From Chitinophagaceae bacterium (lineage in GTDB: Bacteria; Bacteroidota; Bacteroidia; Chitinophagales; Chitinophagaceae): a DNA stretch of 32,911 nucleotides. The stretch covers positions 1 to 32,911 of the forward strand of contig CANJQU010000045.1 of assembly GCA_947476485.1 (NCBI GenBank), read 5' to 3'. A model generated the notes under the pieces. That model was not told where the DNA came from, ran no database searches, and saw nothing but the letters and a program-made list of their open reading frames with translations. Positions within the stretch are counted from its first letter, which is position 1. The number at the start of each line of letters is the position of its first letter. Shown here one piece after another: positions 25,048 through 32,911 of the stretch. The position numbers and the translations under genes are program-made.

Positions 25048-25665
25048 CTACGCCCTTCTCTTTATACTGCATCCTATAGACTTAGTTGTCTTCGGGTCAA
25101 CTTCTTTACCTGCAACCATGGCATTGATCGCATCTTCAATATACATTGTCTTATATCCTTTCGGGTCTGAAGGATTATCGTTCATAGCGCCCTTGTAAAC
25201 GAGCTTATGATGTTTATCAAACAAGTACACCTCGGGCGTGTGGTTCGCGCCAAAAATATCTGCAAGCTTCGACTGCTCATCCACTAAATATGGCACAGTG
25301 TAACCCTGTGCTTTTGCATACTTCTTCATCGCTTCATACGAATCATCATCCCCGCGCTTTGCCTCATTCGAATTAATGATCACCATACCAATGTTGTGTG
25401 AAGCCGCATACTCCATTGTCATTTTAATGACAGGCTCGTTCTTTATCACAAACGGACATGTATTGCACGAAAACATAATCAGCAACCCATTTGCTTTTTC
25501 GGCTCCTTTCAAGGTTGTGGTGCTGCCATTGGCATTTTTCATTATGGTCTCCACCGGAGGAAGGTCATCTCCCGGTTTCATTTTATCTGATCCCTGGGCG
25601 AATGTGATCGAAGGCATTGCAGAGACTAAAGCGAATAAGGTGGCTGCGAATAATGTTGTTTTCAT
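25048..25665 (-). CDS. secreted thioredoxin-fold redoxin (AhpC/TSA-like)
   Basis: A 205-residue periplasmic protein with a signal peptide (about 1-24, ending ITFAQG). The thioredoxin fold is shown by SCNTCPF with a C67-x-x-C70 pair and by the cis-proline segment HTPEVYLF. The C-terminal KSIGCSIK motif is typical of this subfamily. It is expected to reduce disulfides or peroxides, or to deliver electrons. It is the last gene of a minus-strand run, 46 bases after a heme/copper monooxygenase-like gene. A weak internal promoter (TATTTTTA, plus 25680-25687, with a TTG 17 bases upstream) may give it separate expression. The partner role is inference. Confidence 0.85.
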   Translation of the reverse strand: MKTTLFAATLFALVSAMPSITFAQGSDKMKPGDDLPPVETIMKNANGSTTTLKGAEKANGLLIMFSCNTCPFVIKNEPVIKMTMEYAASHNIGMVIINSNEAKRGDDDSYEAMKKYAKAQGYTVPYLVDEQSKLADIFGANHTPEVYLFDKHHKLVYKGAMNDNPSDPKGYKTMYIEDAINAMVAGKEVDPKTTKSIGCSIKRRA

Positions 25666-25711
25666 GCTTGCTGTTTTTGTAAAAATAACTGTTTATTGCC
25701 AATACAATTCC

Positions 25712-27121
25712 TTATTGCTGCTTGCCATCCAGGCTCACGTTCTCATCGCCTGCTTTGTAAGGCAGATAGGTAACTATGAACTGGAACATTTCGTCCGTGG
25801 CTTTCATGCTACCGTTATTGTCACGCACAAGCCGCGGCGGACTGAATGGGTTGTTCAGATTTTGCTTGGTGTTATCATACACACCCTCTGCAACTATGGT
25901 ACTACCTTTAGGTATTTTCACCATTTTTTTGAAAGTGTAAAAGTACTGCCAGTTAAAATCCCACCTGGGTATAGAGATCAGCCTGATCGTATCTCCACCT
26001 GGTTTTAACGCGTAGGCTTTGAAGCTCTTGCCAAGCAGGTGCATGTGCGGATTAATAGTAAGGATAGAAATATCCTCAGTTACGGTATAATTGCTGTGCA
26101 CATATTTTATACTATCGGGTTGTATGATCAGATCAGGCAGCACCGGGGCATTGCCGAATGAACTAAGTGTACCCAATTGAAATTCCTGTACCGGTCTGTC
26201 GGGTGGTGTCTTTGAAAAGAAAATATTAATGTAGGAACTGTCCAGTATATCGTCTTTATTCGTAAATCCGTAATGCAGGTCATTCAACAGGAAAACACCT
26301 TTGCGCGGCAGTTTATATCCACCTACTCCCTCGGGATACTTTTGTCCTACCGCACCCGGCAGGTAATTGACCACAGATTTTTGCAGCAGCGGATAAGAAC
26401 CATCATCATTCGGCAGTCCCAGCCGCTGGTACGCCTCAAGTAGTTTCGAAGTATCCAACTGCATGTCCAGCGCCCATTCGCCGGAAAATATATCCTTCTT
26501 TTTGTCAAACTCATACGACACCAGGTCGCCGTTAACATGATGCACTACGTTTTTTCTGCCGGGGACGAACTCGATCAGGCTCGCAAATGTATCCTGTGGC
26601 AATTCGAACGGCACTTTCACCAACAGGAACCGGTCGCTGCTGTTTCCTTTCAGTAAATAAGGCCGCACCGCTACTCTTACATCCGGCGTACCCATCTCTG
26701 ACCCCACTGGATATATGGGCATTACCGGCAATTTATCGGCCGGGCCGCGCGGAGCACCTTCTTCTGCCCATTTTTCCAGTATCTTAATATCTCGCTCAGT
26801 CAGCACCCGCTGCCCCACAAAGGTTGTGTAATGTGGATCGGCCGGCCATGGAGGCATTATCCTCTCCTTCGTTACATAAGCGCTTGCTCCTGCATTTTTC
26901 CGCGCCTCTTCATAGGTAACCAAAGAAAAATGGGCGCTTCCACCGGGCCGGTGGCAGATGGAACAATTATTATAAAGTATAGGCGCAACATGCTCTGTAA
27001 ACGTAACCGCTACCGGTATGCCATTTCTATCCCCGCATCCCGAAAGCAGCACGACAGACACGCAGGCAACAACTACTATGCTGCGCATCTTTCGCCATAT
27101 GCCAGGTCGTATTCTAGTCAT
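25712..27121 (-). CDS. cytochrome c - copper monooxygenase (PHM-like) fusion lipoprotein
   Basis: A 469-residue lipoprotein (lipobox LSGC, Cys29). An N-terminal cytochrome c module carries CSICH (C53, C56, H57). The rest resembles copper type II ascorbate-dependent monooxygenases such as peptidylglycine hydroxylase. Candidates for all six copper ligands are present: H194-H195 in VHHVNG and H283 in LHYGF (CuH), H359-x-H361 in PHMHLLG and M445 in DEMFQF (CuM). A hydroxylation reaction fed with electrons by the heme is plausible; the substrate is unknown. The ATG at 27121 overlaps the upstream yihY-like stop by eight bases, which favours it. An ATG at 27088 would give a cleaner signal peptide, and one at 27145 is less likely. 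The redoxin gene follows by 46 bases. Confidence 0.82.
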   Translation of the reverse strand: MTRIRPGIWRKMRSIVVVACVSVVLLSGCGDRNGIPVAVTFTEHVAPILYNNCSICHRPGGSAHFSLVTYEEARKNAGASAYVTKERIMPPWPADPHYTTFVGQRVLTERDIKILEKWAEEGAPRGPADKLPVMPIYPVGSEMGTPDVRVAVRPYLLKGNSSDRFLLVKVPFELPQDTFASLIEFVPGRKNVVHHVNGDLVSYEFDKKKDIFSGEWALDMQLDTSKLLEAYQRLGLPNDDGSYPLLQKSVVNYLPGAVGQKYPEGVGGYKLPRKGVFLLNDLHYGFTNKDDILDSSYINIFFSKTPPDRPVQEFQLGTLSSFGNAPVLPDLIIQPDSIKYVHSNYTVTEDISILTINPHMHLLGKSFKAYALKPGGDTIRLISIPRWDFNWQYFYTFKKMVKIPKGSTIVAEGVYDNTKQNLNNPFSPPRLVRDNNGSMKATDEMFQFIVTYLPYKAGDENVSLDGKQQ

Positions 27122-28037
27122 TTTCTTCACGCGATAATTCGCCAAGCAAGATACTCACATTAAGCTCGTAGCCCAACAAAATAATAATGGTATTGAGCCA
27201 CACCCACCCCATAAATGCGATCAACGTCCCTATTGACCCGTATACCTTGTTGTAGTTGAGAAAATTGTTGACAAGGAAAAAGAAAATAGCGGTAGCTATC
27301 ACCGAGGCAATGGTAGCAAATACCGAACCTGCTGAAATAAATTTGATCTTAACGGTGAGTGAAGACCCATAAGTGTAGATCAGAGAGATGGCGATAAACA
27401 CCAACGCAATAAGAATGACAAAACTGATCACCTTCAAAGCTACAAGACTATGGAACGTCTTCATGATCAGCGGATTCAGATTCTTACTTTGCACTACCAG
27501 TACCGTTAAAGCGGCTATGCTCACGGCAATAAGCATGATGGTCAGTTTAATTGCCGTCCACCTGCGCCGGAAACCGGTTCTCTTTTTATAAAGCGCCTGG
27601 CTTTTATCAAAACTGCGCATGAGCCCCATAACGCCATTTGAAGAAAAATAGACGACGAGTATGATACCAAACGACAGCACGTCGCGGTGTGGCCTGCCCA
27701 TGAAATCCTTCATTACATCCCGCACACTCACGTATATGTTATGATTAGGTGTTACCAGCTTGATCGTGTTCAAAATGGCCTGCTCCACATTCTTCACCGG
27801 TAAATAAGCCAGCAACGAAAAAAGGAATAGAAATGTTGGCGGCAATGTCATGAGAAAATTGTAGGTAACCGCCGCAGCGCGCTCCTGCAGTTTCAACTTC
27901 CGGATCTCCCACAAAAAAAACTTGCCCACTTCGTATAAAGAAGCTCCCTTCATGCCCGGAAGGATCACCTTATGAGCCTTTCTCGACAGGAAACGTATTG
28001 GTACCGATTTGTGAACATTGGCTTCGAGTCTGTTCAT
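27114..28037 (-). CDS. YihY/BrkB family membrane protein
   Basis: A 307-residue inner-membrane protein of the YihY (virulence factor BrkB) family, once annotated as RNase BN in error. The N-terminal family signature ERAAAVTYNFLMTLPPTFLF lies at about 52-71. About six transmembrane helices follow, with GSIGTLIAFMGWVWLN (about 265-280) as the conserved late segment. Function is not established. The ATG is five bases after the peptidase stop (28043), and its TAG overlaps the cytochrome-monooxygenase start, so it is coupled on both sides. Confidence 0.92.
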   Translation of the reverse strand: MNRLEANVHKSVPIRFLSRKAHKVILPGMKGASLYEVGKFFLWEIRKLKLQERAAAVTYNFLMTLPPTFLFLFSLLAYLPVKNVEQAILNTIKLVTPNHNIYVSVRDVMKDFMGRPHRDVLSFGIILVVYFSSNGVMGLMRSFDKSQALYKKRTGFRRRWTAIKLTIMLIAVSIAALTVLVVQSKNLNPLIMKTFHSLVALKVISFVILIALVFIAISLIYTYGSSLTVKIKFISAGSVFATIASVIATAIFFFLVNNFLNYNKVYGSIGTLIAFMGWVWLNTIIILLGYELNVSILLGELSREEND

Positions 28038-28042
28038 CCGCG

Positions 28043-30214
28043 CTACAAGTTCTTCAAAATAAAGTCGGTCATCCGCTTATATAGCTGGTGACGTGTATTG
28101 CCACCGGATATGCCGTGGGCCTTGTCCGGATAATATTCGCTTTCAAAATCCTTATCCGCAGCAATGAGCGCACTGGTCAGCATCACAGAATTCTGAAAAT
28201 GAACGTTATCGTCACCCGTACCATGAATCAGGAGAAAGTTTCCCTTCAGCTTGTCTGCCATCTTCTCAGGGGCATTGCTATCATACCCCTCCGGGTTTTC
28301 CTGGGGCGTGCGCATATACCGCTCGGTATAGATGTTATCATAATAACGCCAGTTGGTAACGGGCGCTACAGCTATTGCAGCCTTGAATACATCATTGCCT
28401 TTCATCAGGCAGGTACTGCTCATAAACCCTCCGTAACTCCAACCCCATATACCTATCCTTGACGGGTCAATGTATCTCAATTTGCCCAGTTCCCTGGCCG
28501 CTGCTATCTGGTCATCGCTTTCCATCTTACCAAGCTGCAGGTAGGTCTTCTTCCGGAACTCCTCTCCCCTGAAACCTGTGCCGGTGCCATCTGCACAAAC
28601 CACAATATATCCTTTCTGGGCAAGCATCTGGTGCCAGAAATAATTACCCAGCGGAAAGCGGTCGGCCACTTCCTGCGACCCGGGGCCGCTGTATTGATAC
28701 ATCAGCACAGGATACTTTTTAGTGCTGTCAAAACCCGGCGGCGTTATCATCCATGCATTCAGCATCTCTTCTGTTCCCTTTATCTTCAAAAAACGGACAT
28801 CTCCCATCGCATACTCCTTCATCTTTGCTTCCAGCGCACTATTGTCCTCCAGCGTGCGGATGATCTTACCATTGGAATTGCGGAGAAAATATACTGGCAC
28901 CTTATTCACTTCGGAATACTTATCGACAAAATAGTCATAGCCCACACATGGAGTTATGGCATGTGTCCCTCTTTCCGGGGTGAGACATCTTTCCTTCTTC
29001 CCGTTCAAAGTCACAACGTATAGTTGCCTTTCAAGCGGTGATTTTTCTGCAGCTGTGTAATAAACAAGTTTATTCTCAAGATCAACACCCACCAGCGCAT
29101 CCACATCAAAGAGGCCTTCCGTAAGATCCTTCAGCTTTTGCGTTTGCCAGTCCCAGTTATACAAATGGCTGTACCCTGCCTTTTCATTCCTTATAATCAT
29201 AGAATGGCCATCAGGTAAAAACGTGATCTCATCATTAATGTTTATGTACCATCTGTTATTGTCAGAGTAAATCGTTGTCATTGCGCCATCTGATGCATTG
29301 GTGAGCAGCAGCTCGAGGTTGTTCTGTAAGCGGTTCAACCGGTAGATACACAATTTGCCCGGATCGGCGCTCCACTTTATTCGTGGTATGTACTGGTCAG
29401 CATCGCCAGTATTGGTAGTTAATGTAGAGCGCTTCAGCACATTGTATATCTTGATCTGCACTACCGAGTTGCGCTCCCCGGCTTTTGGATACTTATAAGT
29501 ATACTGTTCGGGGTACAGGCCGGTATACTTTGTCATTGTGTACTCAGGCACCTGGCTTTCATCAAAACGGTAGAAAGCGATATAGTTCCCATCCTTCGAC
29601 CACTCAAACGCCTTCGTGAAAGAAAACTCCTCTTCGTATACCCAATCACAGTTACCATTGATGATCTTGTTCTTTTCACCGTCAGTAGTTATCTGTACCG
29701 GGGTTTCTGCAGCAAGCTCTTTACAATAGAGATTATTGTTCTTTACGTAGGCTACCCACTTACCATCAGGCGAAAAAGTAGCGTGCAATATTTTGTCATT
29801 ATCCACAAGCTTTAACGCGCCCGATGAAATATCCAGCACATACACATGATACGAAGCAGAGTGCCGGTAGATATGCTCGCTGTGTACAAACAACATCAGT
29901 TTTTGCTCATCGGCGCTGAATTTATACTCTTCTATGTTCACCTTTGTTTCACCACCACCAGGAATAGCATTCGTATAAATGGTCTTCACTGGTTTTCCTG
30001 TTTCCAGCTCGTACATCCTGATGCATTGGTGACCGCCCTCCATATCGATCTGGGTGTAATGTTCACCATCCTTCATCGCATTAAAGCCTGGCACATTCTT
30101 AGCACTGAATGTGTTGTTCCTGAACAGATCGTCAATTGTAATTTGTTTTGTGCCCTGGGCAAAGAGCGCCCGGGTAAATAACAAGGCTATAAACAGCCCC
30201 AAAGTTCTGCGCAT
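28043..30214 (-). CDS. S9 family dipeptidyl peptidase IV-like
   Basis: A 723-residue secreted serine peptidase that removes N-terminal dipeptides, typically after proline. It has a signal peptide (about 1-20, ending ALFAQ), an eight-bladed propeller (about 40-470) and an alpha/beta hydrolase domain. Catalytic residues are visible: S593 in GWSYGG, D668 in GTGDDNVH and H700 in DKAHGI. The substrate N-terminus-binding pair E195-E196 lies in DWVYEEEF, matching E205-E206 of human DPP4. Length fits the family. It probably acts in peptide use from the periplasm. It precedes the yihY-like gene by five bases and follows the aldo/keto reductase gene by 37 bases; a promoter in that gap is uncertain. Confidence 0.94.
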   Translation of the reverse strand: MRRTLGLFIALLFTRALFAQGTKQITIDDLFRNNTFSAKNVPGFNAMKDGEHYTQIDMEGGHQCIRMYELETGKPVKTIYTNAIPGGGETKVNIEEYKFSADEQKLMLFVHSEHIYRHSASYHVYVLDISSGALKLVDNDKILHATFSPDGKWVAYVKNNNLYCKELAAETPVQITTDGEKNKIINGNCDWVYEEEFSFTKAFEWSKDGNYIAFYRFDESQVPEYTMTKYTGLYPEQYTYKYPKAGERNSVVQIKIYNVLKRSTLTTNTGDADQYIPRIKWSADPGKLCIYRLNRLQNNLELLLTNASDGAMTTIYSDNNRWYININDEITFLPDGHSMIIRNEKAGYSHLYNWDWQTQKLKDLTEGLFDVDALVGVDLENKLVYYTAAEKSPLERQLYVVTLNGKKERCLTPERGTHAITPCVGYDYFVDKYSEVNKVPVYFLRNSNGKIIRTLEDNSALEAKMKEYAMGDVRFLKIKGTEEMLNAWMITPPGFDSTKKYPVLMYQYSGPGSQEVADRFPLGNYFWHQMLAQKGYIVVCADGTGTGFRGEEFRKKTYLQLGKMESDDQIAAARELGKLRYIDPSRIGIWGWSYGGFMSSTCLMKGNDVFKAAIAVAPVTNWRYYDNIYTERYMRTPQENPEGYDSNAPEKMADKLKGNFLLIHGTGDDNVHFQNSVMLTSALIAADKDFESEYYPDKAHGISGGNTRHQLYKRMTDFILKNL

Positions 30215-30251
30215 AAGTAAAAATTAGAAAGTGTAAAAATACTACACAATG

Positions 30252-31103
30252 TCACACATTCACCTGCTCAAGCTCGTTTATTTCATCAGCCGTGAGCGCC
30301 AGATCTGCTGCTTTAACATTTTCTTCAAGGTGGCTCACCTTTGAGGTTCCCGGTATTAAAAGAACATTAGCAGAATGATGGTACAACCAGCTCAGCGCCA
30401 CCTGCTGTGCACTCGCATTGTGCCTGGCTCCGATCTCTTTGAGTTTTTCTACATAGAGGATATTCCCGGCATTAATCGGGTTCCAGGGTATGAACGCAAT
30501 ACCGTGTTCATTACAGTATTGCAGCTCCCTCTCCCAATTGCGATAAACGATGCTATACTTATTTTGAAGGGATACAACGTCTACAAACTCTTTTGCTTTC
30601 TCAATATCTGCAATGCCCACTTCTGACAGGCCGATATGCTTTATCAATCCCTCCTTTTGTGCCTGTTGCAAAAAACGCAAGGTCGTTTCAAAAGGCACCT
30701 TAGGGTCTATCCTGTGCAGCTGATAGAGATCTATCCTATCCAGTTTCAAACGTTTCAGACTACCCTCTAATGCTTGTCTTAAATGATCAGGATGGCTATT
30801 GATCTGCCTCTCTCCGGGGCCGGTACGCTCAAAGCCTCCTTTAGTGGCGATCACCATGCCTGCGGGATAAGGATACAAAGCTTCAGCGATAAGTTCCTCA
30901 GAAACGTTCGGGCCATAGCTGTCAGCGGTATCAATAAAGTTGACGCCAAGGCCAGGCAGGCTCTCCAGCACCTTTATCGCTTCATCTCTATGCTCTGGCT
31001 CGCCCCATACCCCTTTGCCTGTAATACGCATAGCTCCGTAGCCCATGCGGTTTACCTCAAGGTCATTGCCTATCTTAAACGTTCTGTTTTCCGCGTTGTT
31101 CAT
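30252..31103 (-). CDS. aldo/keto reductase
   Basis: A 283-residue cytoplasmic NADPH-dependent oxidoreductase with a TIM-barrel fold. The catalytic tetrad is intact: D58 and Y63 in FIDTADSYG, K88 in ATKGG and H130 in YQLHRID. The C-terminal cofactor segment IPGTSKVSHLEEN is typical. Substrate is unknown. The ATG at 31103 is preferred over one at 31148, which would overlap the upstream ligase gene and add the unusual MCRIFSGKFFKRKEH. It lies 22 bases after the YgiC-like gene, so the two are probably co-transcribed. Confidence 0.93.
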   Translation of the reverse strand: MNNAENRTFKIGNDLEVNRMGYGAMRITGKGVWGEPEHRDEAIKVLESLPGLGVNFIDTADSYGPNVSEELIAEALYPYPAGMVIATKGGFERTGPGERQINSHPDHLRQALEGSLKRLKLDRIDLYQLHRIDPKVPFETTLRFLQQAQKEGLIKHIGLSEVGIADIEKAKEFVDVVSLQNKYSIVYRNWERELQYCNEHGIAFIPWNPINAGNILYVEKLKEIGARHNASAQQVALSWLYHHSANVLLIPGTSKVSHLEENVKAADLALTADEINELEQVNV

Positions 31104-31125
31104 ATGCTCTTTTCTTTTAAAAAAT

Positions 31126-32265
31126 TTACCTGAAAAAATGCGGCACAAATTTGCTGGTATTGCCGGTGATCAACCCCTCCGATTCACGGATGCCCATTCC
31201 TGCGGGTACCCCACCTATCAGCCAGCTCCCTATCACAGGGTGCTTGCCGTCAAATGTTGGTAGCTCGGCATAGTCCTGTATCACAAAACCCTCCTCTCCA
31301 TACTCTCCATCAGTTTGCTCGGCCACCACTCCATTCTTCACGATCTTTACGTTTGCACCTTCGCGTGAATATACCGGCTTCTGGACATACTGCCCGGGCT
31401 GGTATACCACCTCTGTAGCCCGGTAAGTTGCCGGCAGTATATATTTACAATCCGGGAACAATTCGTAAAGGTATACAAGTAGCATTTTATTGCTCCACAG
31501 TGCCTTGTAGGCAGGCTCTATCCACATAGTGCTGTTCCTGCTTGTTGGCAGGAATTTCCCGAACTCCTCGTGAAACAACCATTCATACGGGTACAACTTG
31601 AAGATGTTGCCGATAGGTGTTCCATCCGTTCTATAAAATTCACCGCGGTCATCTACGCCGATTTCATTCATGTATAAAAAGTCGGTTCTTAGCCCGGCCT
31701 GGTCCGCTATATCCTGCAGGTACTTTGTGGTCATCAGGTCTTCCAGGTTGTCACTCGCACACGCAAACGTGAGTACCTTCGGATCATAGAAATACGGTGC
31801 GCAAACCTTCATATGCGCCATCAGCTTCTCATGTATCGAGTTGAACTGATCCAGTTTACTGTCATATTCCTGAAGCCAGTACCATTGTATAACACTGGCC
31901 TCAAGCAGCGATGTCGGAGTGTCTGCATTGAACTCCAGCAGCTTTATGTCTCCATTATTAAATGCCAGGTCCATGCGTCCATAGAAGCTCGGCATATCTT
32001 CATTCCACGACCATTTTATCAGGTCTGCATATTCCTTTGGGATAAAAAATTTATCCCAGAGATCATTCTTGATGACATGCTCTATTACAGCAATGCACTT
32101 CTCAAAGATATCAGCAGTCGCTGCTTCTATCTGGTCCACTTCAGCTGCAGTAAATTCATATGCCGCGGTCTCGGTATAGTACGACTCGTTTTTATAAAAC
32201 AGGAAACCCTGGTCTTTTACTTTCTGCTCCCAGTCTTTCCTGGGTGTTATGGTCAGTCTTTTCAA
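31126..32265 (-). CDS. glutathionylspermidine synthase-like ATP-grasp ligase (YgiC/YjfC family)
   Basis: A 379-residue protein of the GSP-synthase C-terminal domain family (PF03738). Characteristic parts are YGRMDLAF followed by LLEFNADTPTSLLEA (about 94-123), the FKLYPYEWLF segment and, in the ATP-grasp region, QKPVYSREGANV. E. coli YgiC and YjfC are homologues of the amide ligase half of glutathionylspermidine synthase, without a clearly established reaction. The product here is therefore a predicted peptide-amine ligase; polyamine substrates are inference. It follows a YgiB-like lipoprotein gene by 27 bases, reproducing the ygiB-ygiC arrangement. Confidence 0.9.
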   Translation of the reverse strand: MKRLTITPRKDWEQKVKDQGFLFYKNESYYTETAAYEFTAAEVDQIEAATADIFEKCIAVIEHVIKNDLWDKFFIPKEYADLIKWSWNEDMPSFYGRMDLAFNNGDIKLLEFNADTPTSLLEASVIQWYWLQEYDSKLDQFNSIHEKLMAHMKVCAPYFYDPKVLTFACASDNLEDLMTTKYLQDIADQAGLRTDFLYMNEIGVDDRGEFYRTDGTPIGNIFKLYPYEWLFHEEFGKFLPTSRNSTMWIEPAYKALWSNKMLLVYLYELFPDCKYILPATYRATEVVYQPGQYVQKPVYSREGANVKIVKNGVVAEQTDGEYGEEGFVIQDYAELPTFDGKHPVIGSWLIGGVPAGMGIRESEGLITGNTSKFVPHFFR

Positions 32266-32292
32266 GTTGCAAATTAAATGGTGATCAAATTA

Positions 32293-32625
32293 CTATCCTC
32301 CCGATGAAGTGTGCGCCGAACTGCCGAAACCTCCCGACCTGATGCTGCCGGAAGCAGCCCTTGGGCTGAACGAAGCACTTGATATTTCGCCTGAGGAAGC
32401 CGGGGCAAATCGCCCGGTATTTATCATATTATTCCTTTGAAGCGCGAACCAGCCGCCACCGAAATAGCGATAATAATGATAGCCTCCGTTACGATATATG
32501 GCGGTATCCCGGGTGCGGCCCCTGGCGTCCTTACCATCTGTCCATTCATCTTTGTTTTTGTTGCCGCAGGAAGATATGGCGGCAAACAGCACCGCCGAAA
32601 GGATAATATTTTGTGACTTCTTCAT
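32293..32625 (-). CDS. small Gly/Ser-rich lipoprotein, YgiB-like by position
   Basis: A 110-residue lipoprotein (lipobox ISSC, Cys20). The mature part has an aromatic patch (GGYHYYRYFGGGWF) and a Ser/Gly-rich end with GGFGSSAHTSSGG. E. coli YgiB (DUF1190) likewise ends in a GGFG-type tail and sits beside ygiC, which supports the comparison, but sequence identity cannot be judged here. The ATG at 32625 gives a standard lipoprotein signal; the one at 32673 would not. It is the first gene of the minus-strand run, preceded by a pair of 12-bp direct repeats. Confidence 0.7.
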   Translation of the reverse strand: MKKSQNIILSAVLFAAISSCGNKNKDEWTDGKDARGRTRDTAIYRNGGYHYYRYFGGGWFALQRNNMINTGRFAPASSGEISSASFSPRAASGSIRSGGFGSSAHTSSGG

Positions 32626-32666
32626 TTTGCTGACAACATGCTTTATTATGGGAAAGGTGCTAAATT

Positions 32667-32698
32667 TAAACACCGGCTATATACCGTAAACACCGGCT
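32667..32698. repeat. direct repeat TAAACACCGGCT x2
   Basis: Two identical 12-base copies (32667-32678 and 32687-32698) with a 20-base period lie 42 to 73 bases upstream of the lipoprotein ATG. They could be operator half-sites for a regulator binding one helix face every two turns (inference), or a local duplication. Confidence 0.6.
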
Positions 32699-32752
32699 GG
32701 CATAAAATTTGAGTATAAAATTATATTATGTACGAGACACAGGAACTTAAAG

Positions 32753-32783
32753 TTTTGCACAAAGATAACCCAATGTAATTTTC
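32753..32783 (+). promoter_or_regulatory. promoter (TTTTG, 18 nt, TAATTTTC)
   Basis: TTTTG at 32753-32757 and TAATTTTC at 32776-32783, 18 bases apart, match the boxes upstream of 21888. Transcription would begin near 32790, about 50 bases before the ATG at 32843. Confidence 0.5.
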
Positions 32784-32842
32784 GAAAAGCGCAAAAGTAA
32801 CCAGGCGGTGCATTCTGCCAGCAGGAAATAAAAAATAGTCCG

Positions 32843-32911
32843 ATGAAAAAGATAATATTTTTACTCTTCACGCTTACACAATTCGCTGCACGATCGGGCT
32901 TTGCTATCGAC
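32843..32911 (+). CDS. secreted protein, 5' end only
   Basis: Twenty-three codons from an ATG to the window edge encode a signal peptide (MKKIIFLLFTLTQFAARSG). The reading frame is open to the last base. A promoter with matching boxes lies upstream. Family cannot be told. Confidence 0.65.
   Translation, partial: MKKIIFLLFTLTQFAARSGFAID

Noticed and set aside
32677-32871. Minus-strand frame of 64 codons with a hydrophobic, lipobox-like start
   Set aside because: It crosses the plus-strand promoter boxes at 32753-32783, the start of the gene at 32843 and the direct repeats at 32687-32698, and its C-terminal part lacks protein-like composition.

Overview
The window looks like chromosomal DNA from a Bacteroidota bacterium, probably Chitinophagaceae or a close relative. 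The evidence is a secreted M4 protease ending in a type IX secretion (T9SS) sorting domain, start sites with almost no Shine-Dalgarno sequence, promoters of the TTTG / TAnnTTTG type, many lipoprotein and periplasmic proteins, and a SpoIIM-DUF4129-DUF4350-MoxR-DUF58 gene run. The family-level placement is inference. No rRNA, tRNA, CRISPR array or complete insertion sequence was found.

Layout. 1-1300: gene-poor, AT-rich and degenerate, with a 21-bp tandem repeat, hairpins, two coding-like remnants and one orphan lipoprotein. 1366-4809: large secreted M4 metalloprotease. 5000-5236: small secreted Lys/Thr-rich protein with a clear promoter and terminator. 5313-7929: an arylsulfotransferase-like beta-propeller and a TsdA-like diheme cytochrome, divergent, with overlapping start codons. 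7952-9327: alpha/beta hydrolase and a conserved protein of unknown function. 9405-11801: glycosyltransferase plus O-antigen-ligase-like polymerase, a surface polysaccharide pair. 11969-15019: convergent MFS transporter and MsbA-type ABC exporter. 15191-16282: prfB (release factor 2) in one continuous frame, without the usual programmed frameshift.

16404-21787 is a compact co-directional run, SpoIIM-like membrane protein, DUF4129, DUF4350, MoxR ATPase and DUF58. The first joints are translationally coupled, and the last is interrupted by an interspersed palindromic element. 21888-24316 is a GT39-type glycosyltransferase coupled to a Ycf48-like lipoprotein propeller, facing miaE (24313-24915) with shared stop bases.

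The right-hand third is a run of seven minus-strand genes, in transcription order: YgiB-like lipoprotein, YgiC-like ATP-grasp amide ligase, aldo/keto reductase, S9 dipeptidyl peptidase, YihY/BrkB membrane protein, a lipoprotein joining a CxxCH cytochrome to a copper monooxygenase, and a secreted thioredoxin-fold redoxin, closed by a terminator. The heme/copper monooxygenase with its redoxin neighbour is the best candidate here for an uncharacterised periplasmic redox system. A new plus-strand gene with a signal peptide begins at 32843 and runs off the end.

Interspersed GC-rich palindromes of at least three families (CCTGCC/GGCAGG, CCCCTAAAGGGG, AGAGACGTTGCA) sit in the spacers and inside one operon.
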